From positions 13,510 through 20,567 of the forward strand of contig DCGA01000187.1 of NCBI GenBank assembly GCA_002314465.1: 7,058 nucleotides of DNA, given 5' to 3'. The notes below the pieces were generated by a model. The model saw nothing but the letters and a program-made list of their open reading frames with translations. It had not been told where the DNA came from and did not search any database. This stretch comes from a bacterium UBA1790. GTDB lineage: Bacteria > Bacteroidota > Bacteroidia > Bacteroidales > Muribaculaceae. The position numbers and the translations under genes are program-made. Positions 1-6,908 of this stretch are shown here, in pieces (the stretch's first letter is position 1; each line of letters begins with the position of its first letter).

Positions 1-364
1 CTGCCACAAGCAGGTCGGTCTGGCGGCAAAGGAAAGCAGGAATCTGCAGGACATCGACATACTCGGCTGCAATCGCTGCCTCCTCGGCAGTGTGGATGTC
101 GGTAACAACGGGGATGTTGAATGTCTCGCCCACCTTGCGCAGTATCTTCAATGCTTTTTCATCGCCTATGCCGGTAAAACTGTCGATGAGCGAACGGTTG
201 GCCTTGCGGTAACTGCCCTTGAACACGTAGGGGATACCCAGACGCGAGGTAATATTCATCGCAGTTTCGGCAATATCCATAGCCATTTCCTCACCCTCGA
301 TTACACAAGGGCCTGCAAGCAGGAAAAACTGGCCATTAGCGGCACTGGTTAACTCTTTAATCAT
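1..364 (-). CDS. kdsA: 3-deoxy-8-phosphooctulonate synthase (KDO-8-P synthase), 5' part only
   Basis: KdsA condenses phosphoenolpyruvate with D-arabinose 5-phosphate to give KDO-8-phosphate, the cytoplasmic precursor of the KDO sugar of lipopolysaccharide. About 121 N-terminal residues are visible; the family is usually about 265-285 residues, so more than half of the gene lies beyond base 1. Visible signatures are AGPCVIE (residues 17-23), YVFKGSYRKANRS (46-58), the following IDSFTGIG, TDIHT (88-92) and QIPAFLCRQTDLL (107-119), which are typical KdsA active-site segments. Cys20 in GPCVIE sits where metal-dependent KdsA enzymes carry their metal-ligand cysteine; the metal-independent E. coli enzyme has Asn there. 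The ATG at 362-364 begins 9 bases after the rsmE stop, so the gene is very probably co-transcribed with rsmE. There is no clear Shine-Dalgarno sequence, which is normal for this phylum. Identification is secure; completeness cannot be judged. Confidence 0.96.
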   Translation of the reverse strand, partial: MIKELTSAANGQFFLLAGPCVIEGEEMAMDIAETAMNITSRLGIPYVFKGSYRKANRSLIDSFTGIGDEKALKILRKVGETFNIPVVTDIHTAEEAAIAAEYVDVLQIPAFLCRQTDLLVA

Positions 365-373
365 AAACTTTGG

Positions 374-1093
374 TTAATCGTTTAACTGTATAATCGTGTG
401 GCAACTTGCCACGGCCTGCACTGCCGCAGTCTCGGTGCGCAGGCGGCTGTCGCCCAGGGTGACGGGGACAAACCCGGCTGCAAGGGCGGCTTCTACCTCC
501 TCAGGGCTGAAATCGCCCTCTGGACCTATCAGGATTAAAGCATCCTGTGTACTGTCGTACTCGCGCGCAAATGTCTTGCGTTGCTCACGGGGAAGCATCA
601 TGTCGCAATAAGCGATATACTTCTTGCCCTCAAACGGCATGCCTATCACCTTCATGACGGGAGTCATCTCGTCGAGCTGGGGAAGGGTTGCCTTGAGCGA
701 TTGCTTCATCGCCGAAACGAGTATCTTGCGCAAGCGCTCGGGCTTTATCTCCTTGCGCTCACTGTTGCGGCACAGCAGCGGAGTGATGCGGTCGATGCCC
801 ATCTCGGTGCACTTTTCCATCATCCACTCTATGCGATCTATATTCTTGGTGGGAGCAATAGCCACCGTGATGTTGTGGGGCCAGTGTGGCTTACGGGCCT
901 CGCTGTGCACTATCTCTACGGCGCACCTCTTCTGGTGCGCCATAGTGATGCGTGCCTGATGCCATGTCCCCTTGCCGTCGACCACATCGATCTCGGCACC
1001 CTCGGCAAGGCGCAATACCTTGACACAGTGGTGCGACTCCTCCTCGTTGAGGGTGAGCGTTGTGGCTATATCGGGGCAATAAAACAAATGCAT
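374..1093 (-). CDS. rsmE: 16S rRNA (uracil(1498)-N(3))-methyltransferase RsmE
   Basis: RsmE uses S-adenosylmethionine to methylate N3 of U1498 in 16S rRNA, near the decoding centre of the 30S subunit. At 239 residues it has the usual family length. The N-terminal ~70 residues form the PUA-like RNA-binding part and include ESHHCVKVLRL (19-29). The rest is a SPOUT (trefoil-knot) domain with PTKNIDRIEWMMEKCTEMG (81-99), the cofactor-loop motif LIGPEGDFSPEEV (188-200) and the knot motif LGDSRLRTETAA (213-224). These motifs are diagnostic. The start is the ATG at 1091-1093, giving the usual MHLFY N-terminus; it lies 22 bases after the stop of the nucleoside transporter gene. The leader is A-rich with no Shine-Dalgarno sequence. 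No promoter is visible in the 22-base gap, so expression probably depends on the promoter at 2465-2495. Confidence 0.97.
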   Translation of the reverse strand: MHLFYCPDIATTLTLNEEESHHCVKVLRLAEGAEIDVVDGKGTWHQARITMAHQKRCAVEIVHSEARKPHWPHNITVAIAPTKNIDRIEWMMEKCTEMGIDRITPLLCRNSERKEIKPERLRKILVSAMKQSLKATLPQLDEMTPVMKVIGMPFEGKKYIAYCDMMLPREQRKTFAREYDSTQDALILIGPEGDFSPEEVEAALAAGFVPVTLGDSRLRTETAAVQAVASCHTIIQLND

Positions 1094-1115
1094 CGTGTAT
1101 TTTTTTATGCTTTAA

Positions 1116-2423
1116 TTAAATCTTGCTAGGATCATGTTTGTACTTGAACAGTACCATGAACGATACTGCAACAACCAGTGCGAAACCTGCGAAGATGTAC
1201 CAAGCGGTAGCCCAGTCACCTACGAGGAAGCCCTGCTCGTTCCACTGGCAGTAAGCGTTGATAATCTTACCGGCTGCAAGTGTACCGATGGTTGCGCCCA
1301 GACCGTTGGTCATGAGCATGAACAGACCCTGAGCCGATGCCTTGATGTCACCGTCGCACTCGCGATCGACGAACATAGCGCCCGACACGTTGAAGAAGTC
1401 GAATGCCACACCGTAGACGATACAAGAAAGAACGAACAGGAGTACACCGGGCATTGCGGGGTTACCCATACCGAAGAAGCCGAAGCGGAATACCCATGCG
1501 AACATTGCGATGAGCATCACAACCTTGATACCATAACGCTTCAGGAAGAAGGGAATGAGAAGGATGCACAGCGCCTCGCTCACCTGTGACAGCGATACGA
1601 GCATTGTCGCATTGTTGGCAGCAAATGTATCGGCAAGCGTGGGATCGCTCTTGAAATGTGTGAGGAACGGTGTTGCATAACCGTTAGTCACCTGAAGTGA
1701 CATACCCAGAAGCATAGAGAAGATGAAGAACATCGCCATCTTCTTAGTCTTGAACAACTTGAATGCATTGAGGCCCATTGACTCCACAAGCGATGCCGAC
1801 TCTTTCTTTACCAGCGGGCAAGCAGGCAGTGTGAAGCAATATACAAACAGCACGATGCTCAACAGACCTGATACGAGGAACTGATAGTGGGTGTATTGGA
1901 ACTTGTTGAGGTTGTCGGCGAGTGTGAAGAAGAAACCGTTGTCAAGGGTTGCGCAGTTTACAAACCACATTGTTGCGATGAAACCTACTGTACCAAATAC
2001 ACGGATGGGCGGGAAGTCCTTAACGGTGTCCATGCCATTGTTCTTCATGATGGTAAATGCCGCGGTGTTGCTAAGCGCGAGAGTGGGCATGTAGAATGCA
2101 ACGCTCAATGTGTACATCGCGATAAATGCAACCTTGTCGGGTTCGGCCTGTGTCATACCCATGTAGAACAGCGCTATCATAGCCATACCGGCTACCATGT
2201 GGCAGATACCAAGCAACTTCTGAGGCTGGATGAAACGGTCGGCGATGATACCCATGATAGTGGGCATGAAAATTGAAACGATACCCTGGATAGCATAGAA
2301 CCACGAAATCTCGGCACCCATGCCGGCGCGTCCCAGGTAGTTACCCATACAGGTAAGATAAGCTCCCCAGACAGCAAACTCCAGGAAGTTCATCACAATA
2401 AGTCTTGACTTCAAGTTATTCAT
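1116..2423 (-). CDS. nucleoside:H+ symporter of the major facilitator superfamily (NupG/XapB type)
   Basis: This is an inner-membrane nucleoside permease of 435 residues, the usual length for the Nuc_H_symport branch of the MFS. The sequence suggests about twelve hydrophobic segments, in two bundles separated by a polar loop around residues 200-225 (LVKKESASL then FKTKKMA). Recognisable family segments are MNFLEFAVWGAYLTCMGNYL (11-30), the GIIADRF loop after the second helix (58-64), FPPIRVFGTVGFIA (137-150) and, in the second half, FNVSGAMFVDRE (344-355) followed by KASAQGLFML (361-370). Family knowledge supports proton-driven uptake of purine or pyrimidine nucleosides; exact substrates cannot be read from sequence. 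The start ATG (2421-2423) follows an A-rich leader of about 35 bases from the promoter at 2465-2495. It is the first gene of the unit that continues into rsmE and kdsA. NupG is the closest functional label, but I withhold a symbol. Confidence 0.92.
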   Translation of the reverse strand: MNNLKSRLIVMNFLEFAVWGAYLTCMGNYLGRAGMGAEISWFYAIQGIVSIFMPTIMGIIADRFIQPQKLLGICHMVAGMAMIALFYMGMTQAEPDKVAFIAMYTLSVAFYMPTLALSNTAAFTIMKNNGMDTVKDFPPIRVFGTVGFIATMWFVNCATLDNGFFFTLADNLNKFQYTHYQFLVSGLLSIVLFVYCFTLPACPLVKKESASLVESMGLNAFKLFKTKKMAMFFIFSMLLGMSLQVTNGYATPFLTHFKSDPTLADTFAANNATMLVSLSQVSEALCILLIPFFLKRYGIKVVMLIAMFAWVFRFGFFGMGNPAMPGVLLFVLSCIVYGVAFDFFNVSGAMFVDRECDGDIKASAQGLFMLMTNGLGATIGTLAAGKIINAYCQWNEQGFLVGDWATAWYIFAGFALVVAVSFMVLFKYKHDPSKI

Positions 2424-2464
2424 GTTAATGTTTTGTTATGTTGTTTAGTTTATATTTCAACCTA

Positions 2465-2495
2465 CAAAGGTAGTAATTAATTTTCATATATCAAC
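2465..2495 (-). promoter_or_regulatory. Bacteroidetes-type promoter for the nucleoside transporter-rsmE-kdsA unit
   Basis: Read on the minus strand, GTTG (2492-2495) is followed after exactly 19 bases by TACCTTTG (2465-2472). This fits the Bacteroides primary-sigma promoter pattern of a TTTG-like -33 box and a TAnnTTTG -7 box, with all fixed positions of the -7 box present. The predicted transcript starts around 2456-2460, giving an untranslated leader of about 33-37 bases that is A/T-rich and has no Shine-Dalgarno sequence. The site lies in the 96-base gap after the BFN-UVR gene, so it separates the two transcription units. Confidence 0.8.
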
Positions 2496-2519
2496 CACGA
2501 CAACAGCGGTTTCTGTGCC

Positions 2520-3077
2520 CTACTCCTCGGTGCGTGACTCTATTATCTTCTGTATCTCGGCCGCCTTCTCATATTCCTCGTTATCCACATGGTGCTGCAG
2601 GCATGCCTTGAGTCGCTCGGTGGTGAGGTCTTCGAGCCGTTGGTCGTCGGCATCATCACGGTCGCGTGCCGAGTCATAACTGGTCTTTGCCATAACCTCG
2701 GGGGCAATGAAGATGCGTGCTCCGGTGCGTAGCGCAAGGGCTATTGCATCGCTGGTGCGAGAGTCGAGTTCGGTCTCGGCATTGTCGCTCTTGAGCGTGA
2801 GGACCGATGAGAAAACTCCGTTCTCAAACGAGTTGATAGTGACACGCTCGAGTTCTACGCCGAAGGCATGGAACACACTGGTCATCAGGTCGTGAGTGAG
2901 CGGACGGGGTGGAATAACTCCCTCAAGGCGCACTGCGATAGACTGAGCCTCGGCAATGCCCACTACAATGGGTACACGGCGAGTACCACCCACTTCTTCC
3001 AGAAGCAAGGCATATGCACCCGCGTGCAACTCGTGGGTGGTTACACCCAGCACTTGTAGTTCGATGAGTTGTTCCAT
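2520..3077 (-). CDS. bifunctional nuclease (BFN/DUF151) family protein with C-terminal UVR motif
   Basis: This is a 185-residue cytoplasmic protein. Residues about 5-130 form the BFN/DUF151 domain, with VPIVVGIAEAQSIAVRLEG (35-53), PPRPLTHDLM (56-65) and the signature SRTSDAIALALRTGARIF (106-123). Residues about 131-150 are an Asp-rich polar linker. Residues about 152-183 match a UVR (UvrB/UvrC interaction) motif, TERLKACLQHHVDNEEYEKA and the AAEIQKIIE that overlaps its end, probably a helical hairpin. Plant and some bacterial BFN members are reported to have RNase/DNase activity, but most bacterial members are uncharacterised, so nuclease activity here is inference. The UVR motif suggests protein-protein contact. 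The start ATG (3075-3077) lies 9 bases after the mnmA stop, which places it in the same transcript. No convincing terminator follows it. Confidence 0.9.
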   Translation of the reverse strand: MEQLIELQVLGVTTHELHAGAYALLLEEVGGTRRVPIVVGIAEAQSIAVRLEGVIPPRPLTHDLMTSVFHAFGVELERVTINSFENGVFSSVLTLKSDNAETELDSRTSDAIALALRTGARIFIAPEVMAKTSYDSARDRDDADDQRLEDLTTERLKACLQHHVDNEEYEKAAEIQKIIESRTEE

Positions 3078-3086
3078 TGTCTCGTT

Positions 3087-4148
3087 TTATTTTGTTATCA
3101 CACCGCTTCCGTAGCACAGGTGGGCGTTCTCGTCGTAGATTACAGCAAACTGCCCCGGAGCAATGCCCTGTACGTCCTGTTCGCTCTCGATGAGCCACTC
3201 ATCACCGTTCTGGGTGAGTTTGCCCTTCATGAATACGGGTGTGTGACGGTTCTTGAACATAATGTTCACGGGCTCGGTTGCGTTCTCCCACGGGTTGCCG
3301 CTGATAAAGTGCATCTCGGCAAGACGGAGTTCGCGGCCATACTGGCGCATGGTGTCGTAACCGCCCGATACATAAATCACGTTGTCGTGAACATTTTTCT
3401 TCACCACGTACCATGGTCCACCGCTCAAGCCGAGGCCTTTGCGTTGTCCAATGGTGTGGAACCAGAATCCGTTATGTTCGCCCAGTTTTCGGCCGGTCTC
3501 AATCTCAATAATAGGACCTTTCTTTACACCCAGGTGACGACGGATGAAATCGTTATAGTTGATTTGGCCAAGGAAGCAAATACCCTGGCTATCCTTGCGA
3601 TAGGCATTGGGCATGCGCACCTCCTGGGCTATGCGACGCACCTCTTCCTTGGGCATATCGCCTATGGGGAACATAAGGTGCTTGAGTTGGTCATAGGTTA
3701 TCTGAGCAAGGAAGTCAGTCTGGTCCTTTACAGGATCTACCGCAGTTGCAAGGTATTTCACGCCATCTACCACGTCGGTTGTGGCATAGTGACCGGTTGC
3801 AGTCATGTCAAACTCGTGGCCCCAGCGCTGCTCAAAGTAGCCGAACTTTATCATGCGGTTGCACATCATGTCGGGATTGGGAGTGCGACCCTCCTTCACA
3901 GTGCGCAGGGCATACTCCATAACGTTGTCCCAATACTCCTCGTGAAGCGAAACAACCTCGAGCGGCAAGCCATACTTGCGCGCAATGAGTTGACACATTT
4001 CTATGTCTTCCTCGGCGGCACAATCGCCCTCATCGGTGTCCATGCCTATGCGAATGTAGAACAGATGCAAGTCCTCACCCTGCTCCATGAGCTTGTGAAC
4101 GGTAACCGCACTGTCTACCCCACCCGAGATCAATACTGCTATACTCAT
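3087..4148 (-). CDS. mnmA: tRNA-specific 2-thiouridylase MnmA
   Basis: MnmA activates C2 of the wobble uridine U34 in tRNA-Lys, -Glu and -Gln with ATP and inserts sulfur delivered as a cysteine persulfide. At 353 residues it is of normal length. Visible motifs are the ATP PP-loop SGGVDS (8-13), NPDMMCN with the first catalytic Cys96, TATGHYA (116-122), [10 protein letters not shown] (141-150), [10 protein letters not shown] with the second catalytic Cys191, and [10 protein letters not shown] (231-240), followed by the C-terminal beta-barrel domains. Both catalytic cysteines are present, so the enzyme should be active. Bacteroidetes often carry more than one MnmA paralogue; which one this is cannot be settled here. 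The start ATG (4146-4148) lies 3 bases after the doxX stop and has a rare good Shine-Dalgarno sequence inside the end of doxX. The BFN-UVR gene follows after 9 bases. Confidence 0.96.
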   Translation of the reverse strand: MSIAVLISGGVDSAVTVHKLMEQGEDLHLFYIRIGMDTDEGDCAAEEDIEMCQLIARKYGLPLEVVSLHEEYWDNVMEYALRTVKEGRTPNPDMMCNRMIKFGYFEQRWGHEFDMTATGHYATTDVVDGVKYLATAVDPVKDQTDFLAQITYDQLKHLMFPIGDMPKEEVRRIAQEVRMPNAYRKDSQGICFLGQINYNDFIRRHLGVKKGPIIEIETGRKLGEHNGFWFHTIGQRKGLGLSGGPWYVVKKNVHDNVIYVSGGYDTMRQYGRELRLAEMHFISGNPWENATEPVNIMFKNRHTPVFMKGKLTQNGDEWLIESEQDVQGIAPGQFAVIYDENAHLCYGSGVITK

Positions 4149-4151
4149 CGG

Positions 4152-4634
4152 TTATGCTTCCTCTAAGATGTCGTTACCCTTGGCGTCGTCGATAATGTGG
4201 GCCGAGATGATATAGTCAAGCGAAATCTTACCGGGACCGGCAAGAAGCATATAAATGAACACGCCTACAAACATCACGGGATAGCCGGGCTCAAAATTGA
4301 ACAGTTGGTCGGCAACAGGACCTTGCGACGAGAGGATAACTCTCTCGGCAACAATCATGATAATCATGGGTGCAATTACCGCAATGCGGGTAAGCAGGCC
4401 CACAATGATAAATGTGGCACTGAGCAACTCTACCACAAGCAGCAACGACATTGCATGCTCGGGAGCAAGTCCCATGAACCCTTGAAACGAAGGAACCAGT
4501 TCATTGAAGTGAAGCATCTGGCGCACACACAGTTGCAAGAACATCACACCTGTAAACAGGCGGAGGAACAAGCGCGAAAGGTTACTGTAAGTATAACCAG
4601 TGCACAATAGGAATAAACGTTTTAGAAATTCCAT
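4152..4634 (-). CDS. DoxX family integral membrane protein
   Basis: This is a 160-residue inner-membrane protein with four predicted membrane segments, at about residues 20-38, 61-80, 83-100 and 117-133. The short tail following LAGPGKISLDYII (131-143) is the typical end of DoxX-family proteins (glycine-rich turn then SLD). Family members are small four-helix membrane proteins of mostly unknown function; the M. tuberculosis DoxX has been linked to an oxidant-detoxification complex with superoxide dismutase and a sulfurtransferase, but nothing visible shows that role here. The ATG at 4632-4634 follows the upstream stop after 32 bases of A-rich leader. The gene ends 3 bases before mnmA, so translation of the two is probably coupled. 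Family call is firm; biochemical role is unknown. Confidence 0.88.
   Translation of the reverse strand: MEFLKRLFLLCTGYTYSNLSRLFLRLFTGVMFLQLCVRQMLHFNELVPSFQGFMGLAPEHAMSLLLVVELLSATFIIVGLLTRIAVIAPMIIMIVAERVILSSQGPVADQLFNFEPGYPVMFVGVFIYMLLAGPGKISLDYIISAHIIDDAKGNDILEEA
4157..4163 (-). promoter_or_regulatory. Shine-Dalgarno sequence of mnmA inside the end of doxX
   Basis: The minus strand reads GAGGAAG here, 8 bases before the mnmA ATG. It lies within the last codons of doxX. It is the only clear purine-rich ribosome binding site I see before a start codon in the window, supports the mnmA start chosen, and fits translation of mnmA by ribosomes finishing doxX. Confidence 0.55.
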
Positions 4635-4666
4635 AATTTATTTCATTTTATGTGGAGTATCGTTCT

Positions 4667-5539
4667 TTAGTTAAATGCCGATTTTACATCATCAACCGAT
4701 ACATTCTTAGTGAGGATCTTGCGGTCCTTGTCCAGGATGTAGCATGAAGGTATACCGCGCAGGTCAATGATGTTGGCTACTTGCTCGCTGCTCACGTTAA
4801 TCCAGTTCTCGGGCATGTTGTCGGCCCAACCAGCAACGTGCTTACCCACCTTAACCTGGATAACCTTGATATTCTCACCAGCAATGAGATTGTTTACGGC
4901 CACATCTGTACTAAGACGCGTGCGGTCAATGATGCTATTGGTATTATCGTCGGTAAAGAATACCAAGTACACCTGTGCTTCGATTTCAGAGAGCTTAGAC
5001 TTCTTGCCCTCGGCAAGCACGATGTCAAATTCGGGCATAATGCCGTTAACGGGACACTTGCTTATTACCGCAACCTGATGTTTGTAATAATTACGGTCGG
5101 CAGCCTTGAGATTGGTCGACTCGCTAAGTGCTTTAGCAATTTCGGTATACAGCTCGTCACTCCAATACTCTGCATATGGACCATAGAGAGACGACTCGGC
5201 TACTTTACCTATTTTAAGCAAGTTAGCACTATTAGAACGAGCCTTGAAAATAAAGTCGCGCACCGACGAAATGGCGATGTTGCGGTGACAATACTTTACA
5301 ATGTTTACGTAGTCACGGAATGCAGTTTCAAAGTCGGCGTCATTAGTGATGGGACGTGCGATGTTATAGTTATTCCAAAAGTTGGTTACGATATAATTGC
5401 AACGGCTCTCAAGCGTTGAGCATGTGTCGGGAGCTGTGGGATAAGGGAACGGTGTCTTAGGCGCATCGGTCTGTGCCATAGCGCTATAAGCCGACATCGA
5501 CAATACTAATAAGCAGATAATTGAGAATACTCGCTTCAT
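4667..5539 (-). CDS. secreted thioredoxin-fold protein lacking CXXC (DUF5106-like N-terminal region)
   Basis: This is a 290-residue exported protein of unknown function. From the chosen ATG (5537-5539) the first 22 residues are a textbook Sec signal peptide: MKR, a hydrophobic core (VFSIICLLVLSMSAYSAMA) and a signal peptidase I site before Gln23. An in-frame ATG nine bases upstream (5548) and a TTG at 5575 are possible but give a poorer signal-peptide start. Residues about 30-155 are helical and begin FPYPTAP...CNYIVTNFWNNY, resembling the DUF5106 domain of Bacteroidetes thioredoxin-like proteins. Residues about 168-290 resemble a thioredoxin fold: FDIVLAEGKKSKLSEI, strand QVYLVFFTDDN (189-199), a GIPSCYILDKDRKIL cis-proline segment (262-276) and a final helix. 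Where the redox CXXC would follow the first strand, the sequence reads TDDNTNS, so disulfide exchange is unlikely. It precedes doxX by 32 bases and probably acts in the periplasm. Confidence 0.75.
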   Translation of the reverse strand: MKRVFSIICLLVLSMSAYSAMAQTDAPKTPFPYPTAPDTCSTLESRCNYIVTNFWNNYNIARPITNDADFETAFRDYVNIVKYCHRNIAISSVRDFIFKARSNSANLLKIGKVAESSLYGPYAEYWSDELYTEIAKALSESTNLKAADRNYYKHQVAVISKCPVNGIMPEFDIVLAEGKKSKLSEIEAQVYLVFFTDDNTNSIIDRTRLSTDVAVNNLIAGENIKVIQVKVGKHVAGWADNMPENWINVSSEQVANIIDLRGIPSCYILDKDRKILTKNVSVDDVKSAFN

Positions 5540-5654
5540 TTTATGCATTGATAAGTGTACATTATTTCTAATCAAACAATAAAATTACATCAAATGCGCG
5601 AGTTACCAAAATTCATTGCCTAAAAACTATTGGATAACAACATTTTTTCACTTT

Positions 5655-6872
5655 TCACACTTTAAGTTTAATGTGACAGCGTTCCATCAAGCCTCCCGTT
5701 GCAATGCAAACAAGCGAGAACACCACACAATACAGAAGGCCTGCAGTATTACCGCTAATCCAAACAGGCAACTCAAAGCCTGTGGCATTAAAAATGCTGT
5801 AGAAAAGCGATGGTACCATGTAGACAGTGAGCGTGGCTGTACCTGCAGGGCGCAGCACCTTGTAGCCACCAGAGAAAACCTTTGATGACTCGAAGTGTGA
5901 TAGCACGTAATAAACTGTTGCCGACGCACCTATTGCCATGAAAGCCCATGGAAGTGTAGGCGTTAGTTTATTGAATATCCACAACTCATGGCATAAGATT
6001 GAGAAGAATATAAGCATCGCGACGATGGATATCTCATACTTTGCCTTTCCCGTTACATCGTTAAGTTTAGAGGCTATCACAGTGATGCACACACCGCTCA
6101 TCACGAGTAGGTGATGTACACCGTTATCAACGTGTAAAGTATCGTGCAGGAAAGTATATAGGAAGTTGTTCTCAAATGCGATGAACGATTTGCCACCGAG
6201 CGATTCTTTCAGCGGTGATGTGAGCATCGCAAGCACGAGCAATGCACTCCACACAAGAAACACACCATAGCGTGATTTACGGCACAGCACATAAGCAATA
6301 GCGCAAAATACATACGACCAACCAATCAGTCCAAGAATACCCCACCAGCGGGCTACAAATGCGCCTCCATTCTTATCGACAAAGGTAAACGCAAGCCATA
6401 CAAGCAACGCGACTCCGGTTACTTGAAGCAAGGTCTTAAACCAACGGCCGTTCCACGACTTGGGATAAAGGTTCCACACAAGAAAGAATCCTAATATCGC
6501 AAGCGGTCTGTAAGCCAGTTTGGAATAAGGAGCGGCTTCACCTACTCCACCCTCACTGTTAACGAGGAAAACGCCCATAATAATCAGTGCCAGTGTGCGC
6601 ATGATAATGTGCAGGAATGAAGATTCTACGCTCTTACCTTTTCCATAACGGCGTTCTATGGCATAAGGTATACTCATGCCCACAGCAACAAGAAAACAAG
6701 GAAACACAAAGTCGGCAAGCCCCATGAAGTCCTCACCCCAGTCACCGTGTTCCATCCAGTGAGGAACACCCGATATGCGCCACATATCATTGACAAATAT
6801 CATAAGAGCCATAGTCAATGCCCTGAACATATCTATGGCTTTATTGCGCTGTTTATAGAAATCGCTAATCAT
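5655..6872 (-). CDS. multi-pass membrane acyltransferase-like protein (DUF5009 / HGSNAT-YeiB-like)
   Basis: This 405-residue inner-membrane protein has about ten hydrophobic segments. The N-terminal signature RNKAIDMFRALTMALMIF (9-26), then VND, VPHW (36-39), GLADFVFPCFLVAVGMSIPY (51-70) and a basic loop (AIERRYGKGK) is typical of the Bacteroidetes DUF5009 group related to heparan-alpha-glucosaminide N-acetyltransferase (COG4299). Such proteins are thought to move an acetyl or acyl group from cytoplasmic acyl-CoA to a sugar outside the membrane; the substrate here is unknown. His42, in EHGDWGEDFMGLADFVFP, aligns by eye with the catalytic His of human HGSNAT (KHASWNGLTVADLVFP). The ATG at 6870-6872 is required to keep the RNKAID motif; the next Met is residue 15, inside it. 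A promoter box ends 4 bases upstream. The gap to the next gene is 115 bases without a clear terminator. Confidence 0.83.
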   Translation of the reverse strand: MISDFYKQRNKAIDMFRALTMALMIFVNDMWRISGVPHWMEHGDWGEDFMGLADFVFPCFLVAVGMSIPYAIERRYGKGKSVESSFLHIIMRTLALIIMGVFLVNSEGGVGEAAPYSKLAYRPLAILGFFLVWNLYPKSWNGRWFKTLLQVTGVALLVWLAFTFVDKNGGAFVARWWGILGLIGWSYVFCAIAYVLCRKSRYGVFLVWSALLVLAMLTSPLKESLGGKSFIAFENNFLYTFLHDTLHVDNGVHHLLVMSGVCITVIASKLNDVTGKAKYEISIVAMLIFFSILCHELWIFNKLTPTLPWAFMAIGASATVYYVLSHFESSKVFSGGYKVLRPAGTATLTVYMVPSLFYSIFNATGFELPVWISGNTAGLLYCVVFSLVCIATGGLMERCHIKLKV

Positions 6873-6876
6873 ATCG

Positions 6877-6908
6877 CAAAGTTAATGTTTTTTTTCAAGA
6901 AGATGAAA
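6877..6908 (-). promoter_or_regulatory. probable Bacteroidetes-type promoter abutting the acyltransferase start codon
   Basis: The minus strand carries TAACTTTG (6877-6884), a full match to the TAnnTTTG -7 box. TTTC (6905-6908), three of four bases of the TTTG -33 box, lies 20 bases upstream. An A8 run sits in the spacer. Only four bases separate the box from the ATG at 6872, so transcription would start at or within a few bases of the start codon. Confidence 0.6.

Noticed and set aside
2492..2510. Possible terminator hairpin after the BFN-UVR gene (AACCGC, 7-base loop, GTGGTT on the minus strand)
   Set aside because: The stem is only 6 bp with a G-T pair, no T-run follows, and it overlaps the -33 box of the next promoter.
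3069..4166. A 365-codon open frame on the plus strand covering all of mnmA
   Set aside because: It is exactly antisense to a gene with full MnmA motifs. Its translation is rich in His, Val and Leu with no recognisable family, as expected from the complement of biased codons. The other long plus-strand frames (for example 581-1129, 1134-1589 and 4781-5419) are rejected on the same grounds.
5540..5575. Longer start of the secreted protein from TTG at 5575 or ATG at 5548
   Set aside because: Both add a polar extension before an otherwise textbook signal peptide that begins MKR at 5539. The TTG is also a rare start type. The ATG at 5548 remains possible.
5572..5640. Promoter for the secreted protein (TATTGTTTG near 5573-5581, TAGTTTTT near 5624-5631)
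   Set aside because: The first has one base too many between TA and TTTG, and the second lacks the final G. Neither has a TTG-type -33 box at 19-21 bases. The gene may be read from the acyltransferase transcript or from a non-consensus promoter.
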